A DNA stretch of 60,257 bases, from the IMG/VR virus record IMGVR_UViG_3300009164_004524, positions 1-60,257 of that record. The stretch is one strand, 5' to 3'. This DNA comes from a virus. The notes under the pieces are model-generated. The model saw only the letters and a list, made by a program, of their open reading frames with translations. It had not been told where the DNA came from and ran no database searches. The translations under genes were made by a program, and so were the position numbers. Shown one piece after another: positions 1 to 6,821 of the stretch (its first letter is position 1; each line of letters starts with the position of its first letter).

Positions 1-642
1 AACGCTACCAAGCATAACATAATCAGCACCTAATGCAAGAGCTTTAATTATGTCACTGTATGTTTGCATTCCACCGTCGGCAACTATATATGCGGGGTTG
101 TCTAACGTAGCAGATATATCATAACATTCTTTAATCAATGACGCCATTGGATATCCAACACCTGTATTTTGCGTTGTTAGGCATCCACCACCATTTCCAA
201 TGCCAACTCTAATATAGTCGGCACCTGCGTCAGACAGTAATCGATATGTTTCTGGGTTAGCGATATTGCCAACCATTAATTTAACTTTCTTATTTTTTTG
301 TTTTATTTTTTTTGTGATGTTTATTACCGAGTCCATATGCCCATTAGCAACATCAATTAAATAATACCCATTTTCTAAAATACCTCTATTAGAATTTAAT
401 AAATCATTCATCTGAGATATTGAATATGCTTTAAATCCTAAATCACAGTCTACGTTTCTAGGTAGGCATACATTTATATTATTAATAATATATAACCCCG
501 CATTTTCTTTGGATACAACAGTGTCCATAGGTGCGGTAATTAATGGTAGCATCGCAAAAATGTACGGATTAATTTCAGTTCGACTATTTATATTTGTTAT
601 TTCTTTTGGTACGATTAACAAATCGTTAAAATCTAATTTCAT
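1..642 (-). CDS. GMP reductase / IMP dehydrogenase family protein (partial, C-terminus outside window)
   Basis: The gene starts at 642 and runs off the window edge after 214 codons. The N-terminus begins MKLDFNDLLIVPKE, as in GuaC-type enzymes. It is followed by APMDTV (about residue 37), DVANGH (about 97), a GIGNGGGC loop whose cysteine aligns with the catalytic Cys, then TGVGYP and ADGGMQ. TGVGYP favours GMP reductase (GMP to IMP, NADPH-dependent) over IMP dehydrogenase, and no CBS insertion is seen. It lies 10 nt downstream of dut in a nucleotide-metabolism operon, so a role in reshaping the guanine nucleotide pool during infection is inferred. The family call is firm; the direction of the reaction is not. 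Confidence 0.85.
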   Translation of the reverse strand, partial: MKLDFNDLLIVPKEITNINSRTEINPYIFAMLPLITAPMDTVVSKENAGLYIINNINVCLPRNVDCDLGFKAYSISQMNDLLNSNRGILENGYYLIDVANGHMDSVINITKKIKQKNKKVKLMVGNIANPETYRLLSDAGADYIRVGIGNGGGCLTTQNTGVGYPMASLIKECYDISATLDNPAYIVADGGMQTYSDIIKALALGADYVMLGSV

Positions 643-652
643 TTTATTTTTT

Positions 653-1225
653 TTATTGTAAACCTGTACTACCAAAACCATTAGATGACCTAATAGTGTC
701 ATTTGAAATTTTTGAAACTTTGTTTAGCTCGATGAGATTGTTAGCCATTACAGATGCAATGACAGCCTGCGCTATTCTATCACCGTGGTTAATGGTAAAA
801 ATTTCTTTTCCATGGTTAATAAGTATAACCTTAACCTCACCACGATAATCCGAATCAACCGTACCAGGTGTGTTTAACACCGTAACACCATTTTTTGCAG
901 CTAATCCACTTCTAGGTCTAACTTGAATTTCTAAACCCTGTGGAATTTCAAAATATAATCCTGTTGGTATAATTTGAATGCCGCCACTAGGTATTTCAAT
1001 AGGGTTTTGTAAGTTTGCTCTTAAATCAAAACCAGATGAACCTTCGGTTGCATATTCTGGGTTTGGGTTTGTTGATTCGTTTACAAAACGAATACTTAAT
1101 TTGTAATCAGTAGTGTTAGTATAGTCAATACGACTAAATTCTTTTTCAAAATCTTCTTGTGTATAATTTACATTTGGGTCAATTATATCAAAAATTTTTT
1201 TTCTCATTTTTTCTGCTATGTCCAT
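653..1225 (-). CDS. dut: dUTPase (trimeric dUTP pyrophosphatase)
   Basis: This 190-residue protein hydrolyses dUTP to dUMP and pyrophosphate, limiting uracil incorporation and feeding dTMP synthesis. All five trimeric dUTPase motifs are visible in order: ATEGSSGFDLRA, PRSGLAAKNGV, the GTVDSDYRGEV block with its catalytic Asp, GDRIAQAV, and the C-terminal NGFGSTG arm. About 45 extra N-terminal residues precede motif I. The upstream HD-like gene stops one base before this start, so the two genes are almost certainly cotranscribed, with the GMP reductase-like gene following. Confidence 0.95.
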   Translation of the reverse strand: MDIAEKMRKKIFDIIDPNVNYTQEDFEKEFSRIDYTNTTDYKLSIRFVNESTNPNPEYATEGSSGFDLRANLQNPIEIPSGGIQIIPTGLYFEIPQGLEIQVRPRSGLAAKNGVTVLNTPGTVDSDYRGEVKVILINHGKEIFTINHGDRIAQAVIASVMANNLIELNKVSKISNDTIRSSNGFGSTGLQ

Positions 1226-1226
1226 A

Positions 1227-1802
1227 TTAATTTTTTTGATTTTTTTCTTCTGTTATCGCCAATTGATTAGCCATCTTTAATAAGTCACCTAATAAAGAAT
1301 TATGATATTTTGCTTGCTTATCGCTATCATCCTTATCAAAATTTATAATTGCTTGATATTCTTCTTCGGTGAGTGTAACCCCATTATTTAATGCGTAATG
1401 TGCTGAACGCTCACCAACACGCATTGAAGTTAGGTTATCATTAAAGTCGTACATTTTTCCTTGATTTTTAACATGCCAATCAGAAGTGCATGGGGTATAA
1501 AGATGTGCTTTACCTATTTGATGTAAAAAGCAAACTTTAATGATGTCTTTCTTCTGTAGTTTTAGATTTTCGGGTAGAATTGTTTCATTGATTGAAACAG
1601 CATATTTTGTAACACGCAAAAGATGGTCAATTAGACCACCTTCAAACGCATTATGTAAATCCAACATTGTTGATGCTGGAGCTTTTATAAAATTTTCACC
1701 TAAAAAAGACATTAACTCTTCAGTCATAAATCCTTGTTCTTGAGCTGTTTGAAAATACTTTTTAGTGTTTTTTACAATTTGTTCTTGTTTAATCATATTC
1801 AT
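1227..1802 (-). CDS. HD-domain-like protein with altered metal-binding residues
   Basis: This 191-residue protein has the layout of small HD phosphohydrolases: GGLIDHLLRVTKYA near residue 55, then CFLHQIGKAHLY near residue 90, GERSAHYAL, TEEEYQAI and a late helix with ANQLA. The signature HD pair reads HQ and the late Asp position reads N, so the usual metal site appears damaged. It may be an inactive, regulatory or reprogrammed member. It is first in the operon with dut and the GMP reductase-like gene, and a TATATTTG promoter-like box lies 8 nt upstream. A second Met two codons in is an alternative start. Function is unknown beyond the fold. Confidence 0.6.
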   Translation of the reverse strand: MNMIKQEQIVKNTKKYFQTAQEQGFMTEELMSFLGENFIKAPASTMLDLHNAFEGGLIDHLLRVTKYAVSINETILPENLKLQKKDIIKVCFLHQIGKAHLYTPCTSDWHVKNQGKMYDFNDNLTSMRVGERSAHYALNNGVTLTEEEYQAIINFDKDDSDKQAKYHNSLLGDLLKMANQLAITEEKNQKN

Positions 1803-1810
1803 ATTTTTTA

Positions 1811-1818
1811 CAAATATA
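1811..1818 (-). promoter_or_regulatory. Bacteroidota-like -7 box (TATATTTG)
   Basis: Read on the minus strand this is TATATTTG, matching the Bacteroidota -7 consensus TAnnTTTG, and it lies 8 nt before the first gene of the HD, dut and GMP reductase-like operon. No clear TTTG -33 box is found at the usual spacing, so the call rests on the -7 box and position. Confidence 0.5.
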
Positions 1819-1838
1819 CCAAAAACAAATTAAAAAGT

Positions 1839-3104
1839 CTAATTTAAAACCATTTTTTTAGCTGATTGTTTTTCATCCATTTGTGATTTCAGTTTTTTAT
1901 ATAAATCACGTCTGCTATCGCTAACCGCTCCAACAGAATATAAATCTTTAATTGTATTGTGCAGGTTTTCACTTAGTTGTTGAACTAATTCTGGTTCTAG
2001 TATTAATTTTTTAATAAACTTGTACCAATCTTTATGATTTTTATTTGTTTCAATCAGTATACCGTTGCCATTTTTGTCCCAACCACCACCAAATTGATGT
2101 GCGCTTTTAACGTCTATCTGATACGGACCAAAATCTTGTGCGATTAAAGCTTTCTTATGAAACCCAGCTTCGATAACTTTAAGTTGGCTTTTAACTTTAT
2201 TAAAAATATTTTCTTCAATTGGTGCTAATGATATATCGAATAAATTATAATTTGAGGCGTAGCTACTAATCGGTTTTGTCCAAACTCTTCTGTATGGTTC
2301 ATTTGCAACATTAGGATATTCCTCATTTTTGAATTTTAATAAAAATTCTTTATATTCTGGGCTGACCGTTGTGTAGTCTTCTGTAAAAATTCTTTCGTAA
2401 TGATACCAAACACTTTCTGTTGGTTTAATTGGTCTTTGTGTTTGTTGACCAGTTTGCTCATCAATAATGGTCATTGTTCCTCTTAAATCATAACCACACA
2501 AAACAAATTGAACTTTATCTAACAATCCGTCATTGTGCAATCTACCAACAACTCCTTTTAATATTTCTAAATCTTTTAAATGGCTACTACCACCAAGCCA
2601 TCCAATTCTTAATCTATCGCTTTTTTCTGGCGTTGGGGTATATTGTTTTTCATTCGGGTCAATTGCATTTGGTAAAACATAAACATTTTTGTTATATTTT
2701 GCAATTTCTTCAGCAAATATACTAGTTGTTGTTGTTACATTTTTAGCAATTCTAATATTATTCAAAATCATTTTATCTAAACCGCTATTTTTAATCAATA
2801 AAAAAGCTGGATGATGTTGGCCAGGTGACCAATAATCATCTAAATCCATTATTGTTGCAATACCTAAATTATCCAATTTATTTAATAGGGCTTCTTGTTG
2901 TTCGTAAGCACCTAGGGTTCTATGATAATGTATAACATCGTATTGTTTTAACCATTCGTCATTGTTTAACTCTGGTTCATACTCGATATCGACATGAAAT
3001 TCGTCGGGGTATTTTTCTTCTAATGCAATGTGTGGTTTTGTGCTTCTAAAGTATCCGACACCAGTACGGTCAGAGGGTACTACTAAAACTTTAATTTTAC
3101 TCAT
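1839..3104 (-). CDS. Glycosyltransferase, GT-B / family 4-like
   Basis: This 421-residue protein looks like a retaining GT-B glycosyltransferase. The N-terminal half has a Rossmann-like start (KIKVLVVPSDRTGVGYFR), YDVIHYHRT and TIMDLDDYW. The C-terminal half opens with RIGWLGGSSHLKDLEIL and contains FDISLAPIEENIFNKVKSQ, the area where family 4 enzymes bind the nucleotide-sugar. VLPNAID between the halves is typical of the domain linker. The substrate cannot be read; host surface glycan, virion glycoprotein or modified DNA bases are all possible. It stands as its own unit, separated by a terminator from the small genes upstream. Confidence 0.75.
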   Translation of the reverse strand: MSKIKVLVVPSDRTGVGYFRSTKPHIALEEKYPDEFHVDIEYEPELNNDEWLKQYDVIHYHRTLGAYEQQEALLNKLDNLGIATIMDLDDYWSPGQHHPAFLLIKNSGLDKMILNNIRIAKNVTTTTSIFAEEIAKYNKNVYVLPNAIDPNEKQYTPTPEKSDRLRIGWLGGSSHLKDLEILKGVVGRLHNDGLLDKVQFVLCGYDLRGTMTIIDEQTGQQTQRPIKPTESVWYHYERIFTEDYTTVSPEYKEFLLKFKNEEYPNVANEPYRRVWTKPISSYASNYNLFDISLAPIEENIFNKVKSQLKVIEAGFHKKALIAQDFGPYQIDVKSAHQFGGGWDKNGNGILIETNKNHKDWYKFIKKLILEPELVQQLSENLHNTIKDLYSVGAVSDSRRDLYKKLKSQMDEKQSAKKMVLN

Positions 3105-3162
3105 ATTAATTTTTTAAATGTAATTATGAGTTAATAATAATGAATATGTAATATTAGTCAAT

Positions 3163-3189
3163 AAAAAAAGGGGAAATTAATCCCCTTTT
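3163..3189 (-). terminator. Rho-independent terminator of the 3210-5553 gene group
   Basis: On the minus strand an 8-bp perfect stem (AAAAGGGG/CCCCTTTT, arms 3182-3189 and 3166-3173) with an 8-nt loop is followed by a T run. It lies just beyond the stop of the 3210 gene and before the glycosyltransferase start, so it ends the small-gene operon. Confidence 0.8.
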
Positions 3190-3209
3190 AATAAAATATT
3201 TTTTTATTG

Positions 3210-3782
3210 TTATAGTGTTCTTTTCTTTTGTTGTATTTTACCTTCTTTTATCAGGGTTGTAATTGTTCTTTTAACAGCGTCTTCAGTAACTGATTTATTG
3301 TGGTTTTTAACAAAAAACTCTAATAATTTTTCATTAACCAAATCATTAACCATCTCTTTTAAATCAGATTTGCTTATAGTAATTGTATCTGACTTATTAT
3401 TGCTATATGTTTCGTTGACAACTTTTGTTTTAGGTGCTTTAGGATATGGCATTGGTTTTTCGTCAATCAAGTCAGATACGTCGTTTATATTAAATGTATG
3501 GCTTGGTCCAGATAATTGTGGAATTGGGTTTTCTAGCATCGCCTTTTTAATTGCTGCTGGTAATTTAGAATTCTTAATCATTTCCTCATTATATGTCATG
3601 GGCGATGTAGATACTGGCCTAACCCCTTCTGACTGTAATTCAGCTACGCCTTCTTCTGTTAACGCTCGCCCATTAATATTCCCCGTTTTAAAACTATTGT
3701 TTTCAACCTTATTCATTACAGCCTTGGCATTTCCAAGAATGTTTTTTAATTTATTTAAATCTACTGGTTGTGGTGCATCCAT
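3210..3782 (-). CDS. Hypothetical protein, possible virion-associated
   Basis: This 190-residue protein is not recognised. The first 150 residues are low-complexity and polar, with PMPYPKAPKTK near residue 113. The C-terminus has a predicted helical region (KSDLKEMVNDLVNEKLLEFF) followed by a basic tail ending QQKKRTL. The tail resembles a short winged-helix-like segment (TEDAVKRTITTLIKEGKIQ), but this is weak. It is the last gene of a five-gene minus-strand group with tiny gaps, controlled by the late-type promoter motif at 5563-5577, which suggests a structural or packaged product. Confidence 0.5.
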   Translation of the reverse strand: MDAPQPVDLNKLKNILGNAKAVMNKVENNSFKTGNINGRALTEEGVAELQSEGVRPVSTSPMTYNEEMIKNSKLPAAIKKAMLENPIPQLSGPSHTFNINDVSDLIDEKPMPYPKAPKTKVVNETYSNNKSDTITISKSDLKEMVNDLVNEKLLEFFVKNHNKSVTEDAVKRTITTLIKEGKIQQKKRTL

Positions 3783-3787
3783 AAAAA

Positions 3788-4216
3788 TTATCTATTAAAT
3801 TCTACTTTATTTATAACGCGTGACATTGCTCTGTCACCATTTTTATTGTACGTAGGAATATTTGCGTCTAAATCAGAAACTGGGTTATAAAATTTCATTT
3901 TTGTCGGAAACCAACCGCGTATTCTGTCTAATCTAAATATTTTCCACGCACCCTGTTTTGGTGTTGTTTTTGAACCACCAAAAATTTGAAATGCTCTTAT
4001 TGCTTTGTTACCAGCTTTTGTTTCAGCAAGATTATATACTTGTATATATCTTTTGCTAGGTGCGACTGATGGTACAACATCTGGATAATCATCATAAAGT
4101 ATATTTATGTTGTATTTTCCTTTAATTGCATCATTTATTTCTTGGTCACTAACATTTTCAGCTAATAACCTTTTCTCTTCTAATATAATCTCTTCAAATA
4201 AATTGTAAAGTTTCAT
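3788..4216 (-). CDS. Small protein with WYL-like segment and possible capsid-targeting N-terminus
   Basis: This is a 142-residue protein. The first 20 residues (MKLYNLFEEIILEEKRLLAE) form an amphipathic helix with several (L/I)xE sites, like the T4 capsid-targeting sequences removed by the prohead protease. Residues 35-110 (NINILYDD, RYIQVYNLAETKAGNKAIRAF, WKIFRLDRIRGW) follow the spacing of a WYL sensor domain, which binds nucleic acid or nucleotides in many regulators. No HTH is seen. It could be a packaged, injected effector; this is inference. It sits 5 nt before the 3210 gene in the same operon. Confidence 0.45.
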   Translation of the reverse strand: MKLYNLFEEIILEEKRLLAENVSDQEINDAIKGKYNINILYDDYPDVVPSVAPSKRYIQVYNLAETKAGNKAIRAFQIFGGSKTTPKQGAWKIFRLDRIRGWFPTKMKFYNPVSDLDANIPTYNKNGDRAMSRVINKVEFNR

Positions 4217-4217
4217 A

Positions 4218-4631
4218 TTATATTATTACTTGACCAATGTTTAGTGCCGTATTTGGTGGTGCATAGTTTGTCATCCCTATTGCGACTGGTCCCATACCCC
4301 AAGTTGCGTTATTGTATGTTAATGACGGCAATCTGCCAGCACCAGCACCTACGATACTTCCTGGTTGTGGGTTACCTAATTTGTCCCAATCTAAACCAGC
4401 ACCATAATTATTGATATCTAAAAAAACGCCAGTACCTCTACCAGCGTTTGGTGTTTGGTTATCAGTTATAGCTCTAGTGTGTGTAAGACCGTATTGGTTT
4501 GCGGAAGCATAACTATTATAAGTATTAATAGGAATCAAGGTATTTCTTTGAAGAATAGCTGCGTATTCCATATCAGATTGACCTCCGACATTTTGTCCAG
4601 GAACGGGTCTTGGAATGTAATTACTTGGCAT
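4218..4631 (-). CDS. Hypothetical protein, likely virion component
   Basis: This 137-residue protein is rich in Gly, Asn, Pro and Tyr, lacks obvious helices, Cys or membrane segments, and starts MPSNYIPRPVPGQN. The composition suits an extended or beta-structured virion part. No family is recognised. It begins 3 nt after the stop of the 4635 gene and ends one base before the next start, so it belongs to the same tightly packed minus-strand operon. Confidence 0.45.
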   Translation of the reverse strand: MPSNYIPRPVPGQNVGGQSDMEYAAILQRNTLIPINTYNSYASANQYGLTHTRAITDNQTPNAGRGTGVFLDINNYGAGLDWDKLGNPQPGSIVGAGAGRLPSLTYNNATWGMGPVAIGMTNYAPPNTALNIGQVII

Positions 4632-4634
4632 AAT

Positions 4635-5090
4635 TTATAAATTTTCTTTTTTATTGTTATTCATGTACTCCATTAAATATAAAATATCCTTGATTTCTTT
4701 ATTAACGGATTCATTATATACTTCTTTGTTAGTCATTATTTTTCTAAACACGCTACCTTTTGTTATTTTTGGTACACCACCAACTTTTGTTGCGTTAGCG
4801 CTTTTATCTTTTTCGTGGTCTTTTATAAACTCGTTTTCTCTTCCAGCATCCATACCAGTTTTTTTCTTATTATAAATAGCGTCTCGGTCAGTTTTTAATG
4901 TATTGTTTACCCACTGTAATACGTTTTCACCACCCTTTCTATTAAATTCTTGTTGGTTTTTATCTTTCTTTGCTTGGTTTAGCCTAGTTTTTGTCATTTT
5001 AAGATTATGATATGATATTGTCTGTCCCAAAAAATTTTGATGTTGGGCAGGTACATTATATATTTTATCTTTTAAATCGGAATTAGGCAT
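4635..5090 (-). CDS. Hypothetical protein, charged and helical
   Basis: This 151-residue protein is unrecognised. It is highly charged and Lys/Asn-rich, mostly helical by composition, with no Cys and no membrane segment. The middle (residues 75-110) is a very polar stretch rich in Lys and Asp, and the C-terminus (EIKDILYLMEYMNNNKK) is an amphipathic helix. Its start overlaps the end of the 5083 gene by 8 nt, suggesting translational coupling. Confidence 0.45.
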   Translation of the reverse strand: MPNSDLKDKIYNVPAQHQNFLGQTISYHNLKMTKTRLNQAKKDKNQQEFNRKGGENVLQWVNNTLKTDRDAIYNKKKTGMDAGRENEFIKDHEKDKSANATKVGGVPKITKGSVFRKIMTNKEVYNESVNKEIKDILYLMEYMNNNKKENL

Positions 5091-5553
5091 CTTTATTTTT
5101 TATTTTATTAATGATTGCAGTTTTTATTTTATTTAACTGTTCCTTGCTTAAATCAATATCTTCTATTGTATCAACCATTTTTTCAACTTTAGCGTCAAAG
5201 TTTTTTTCTATCATATCATGGTCTTTTTTTGACTTTTTAACTAAATCTTCCATGATTTCTTCTTCTATTTGACTCTTTTTTTTGACTTTTTTATTTGTTT
5301 CGTTTATTGGTAATCCACGACCACTTGAGCTGCGATAGCTATAAACGGCAAACCATGGGATATTTTGTCTATATCTTGTAGCTCTATCGGTAGTCGTTGA
5401 CATCCCTTTTTCGTAATCGGAATTGTCGTTCCATGGTTTTTGTACTGGACCTGTCTCAATTTCTGAATTGCTAGTAACATTTCTATCACCACCAATAACC
5501 TCGCCATCGCCGCCAACAAGTTCTTCTAATTCATGTTTTTTAATAATAGGCAT
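5083..5553 (-). CDS. Hypothetical protein, first gene of small minus-strand operon
   Basis: This 156-residue protein has a Gly- and Asn-rich first half with aromatic residues (NIPWFAVYSYRSSSGRG near residue 65). The second half, from residue 85, is strongly charged and looks like a coiled coil (KKKSQIEEEIMEDLVKK). No family is recognised. It opens the five-gene group and starts 9 nt from one arm of the 15-bp inverted promoter repeat, opposite the first tail-fibre gene. Coexpression with the fibres suggests a virion role. Confidence 0.45.
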   Translation of the reverse strand: MPIIKKHELEELVGGDGEVIGGDRNVTSNSEIETGPVQKPWNDNSDYEKGMSTTTDRATRYRQNIPWFAVYSYRSSSGRGLPINETNKKVKKKSQIEEEIMEDLVKKSKKDHDMIEKNFDAKVEKMVDTIEDIDLSKEQLNKIKTAIINKIKNKDA

Positions 5554-5562
5554 AAATAATTC

Positions 5563-5606
5563 TTTTATAATAAATATATTAGAAACGTAGAATATTTATT
5601 ATAAAA
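5563..5606. promoter_or_regulatory. Divergent pair of putative phage promoters (15-bp inverted repeat)
   Basis: ATATTTATTATAAAA occurs at 5592-5606 on the plus strand and perfectly on the minus strand at 5563-5577. Each copy points at a gene and ends exactly 9 nt before that gene's ATG (5616 plus, 5553 minus). The symmetry argues for two real, back-to-back promoters rather than chance AT-richness. Confidence 0.65.
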
Positions 5607-5615
5607 CCAATAAAA

Positions 5616-6815
5616 ATGGAATTTAGAACAAAATTAGATTTTTCAACAAGACAGGTAAAACAACAACCAGAAACATTTAGTGTTTTATCTGGTGGAACCG
5701 CATTTGGTGTTACTTTTAGCTCTTTAACTACAGGCCCAGATTTAATAACAACGGCTGCTACTTCAACTGTATCTGGTGTTCTTAGCACTTTTTCAGGTAA
5801 TACTGGCGTTACAGTTTTTACTTGGTATGATACAAAAATGAATATTGCTAACTCGCGTATATCAGCAATAACAAGTACAAATAGTGGTTTAACACAAAAT
5901 ACTGGTCAAGTATATACGGGTAATACAAGTGGGACTACCGATGGAAATAGATATTACTTAAACTATTCAGGTGTTAGTTTTGATATCACACCACAAATTT
6001 GTGTTAGTCCGTCAGCTGGTGTTTTTACAGGTACCGTAACAACGTCACTTTTGACTTATTTAAGTGCTGGTACACTAGATTATACTGGTAGGACAATTTG
6101 GGTTGATGTCTCTGGCATCACTAGAACTGAAAGAATGGTAATAACAAATCTAGGTTCGGGCCCAGGCACAATTGACGTTGGTATTGATGCAAATGGTTTC
6201 TTGGTGAATAATGCATCAGATGTTAGTCTAAAAGAAAATATCAACAATATTGATGATGCATTAAATAAAGTGTTAAACCTTAGGGGTGTAACATTTAATT
6301 GGAAAGATAGAAATAGCGGTGGAAACGCAACAAAAATAGGTTTTATTGCGCAGGAGGTAAATGAGGTTGTTCCAGAGTTAACGCATAACGATGGTAAATA
6401 TATGAGCGTTCATTATAAAGATGTTACAGCATTATTGGTTGAAGCAATAAAAGAATTGGTAAATGGTGATGTTACAATAAATGTAAATAGAGAGAGTTTA
6501 AACACACAAACCGTTGTTGCTGAAGATAATAATATTGAATTAAACTATAATGGTAATCATCAAACATCGATTGGTGGTGGTATTATTGTTTTACATGCAA
6601 TTGCTGATAACCAAAACGCATTTTTAGAAACAGATGAAAACGGTGATTGGACAACAAATACAAATTTAAAACCAAACGGTTTAATCATCCCAGCATTTAC
6701 ACCAATATCATCACAAGATTTATCGGGTGATTTAGGTAACCTTACAAGAGATGAGAATTATCTGTATTTAAAAACAGAAAATGGCTGGAAAAGAATAAAT
6801 TTAGAATCATTTTAA
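5616..6815 (+). CDS. Tail fibre protein with internal peptidase-S74 (intramolecular chaperone) domain
   Basis: This 399-residue protein has a beta-rich N-terminal half full of Thr, Ser and Gly. An S74-type endosialidase chaperone domain spans about residues 203-285, from DVSLKENINNI through FNWKD, GFIAQEVNEVVPEL and ALLVEAIKEL. In known fibres this domain trimerises the shaft and then cleaves itself off at a Ser near its start; the Ser in VSLKENI could serve. Unusually, about 115 residues follow it, ending in a compact domain (GIIVLHAIADNQNAFLETDENG). It is the first gene of the long plus-strand fibre operon and probably forms part of a host-recognition fibre. Confidence 0.8.
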   Translation: MEFRTKLDFSTRQVKQQPETFSVLSGGTAFGVTFSSLTTGPDLITTAATSTVSGVLSTFSGNTGVTVFTWYDTKMNIANSRISAITSTNSGLTQNTGQVYTGNTSGTTDGNRYYLNYSGVSFDITPQICVSPSAGVFTGTVTTSLLTYLSAGTLDYTGRTIWVDVSGITRTERMVITNLGSGPGTIDVGIDANGFLVNNASDVSLKENINNIDDALNKVLNLRGVTFNWKDRNSGGNATKIGFIAQEVNEVVPELTHNDGKYMSVHYKDVTALLVEAIKELVNGDVTINVNRESLNTQTVVAEDNNIELNYNGNHQTSIGGGIIVLHAIADNQNAFLETDENGDWTTNTNLKPNGLIIPAFTPISSQDLSGDLGNLTRDENYLYLKTENGWKRINLESF

Positions 6816-6821
6816 TATATA

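Noticed and set aside
3105-3162. Sigma70-like TTGACT element upstream of the glycosyltransferase
   Set aside because: The matching -10 is poor and sigma70-type boxes are not expected in a Bacteroidota host, so it is not listed as a promoter.
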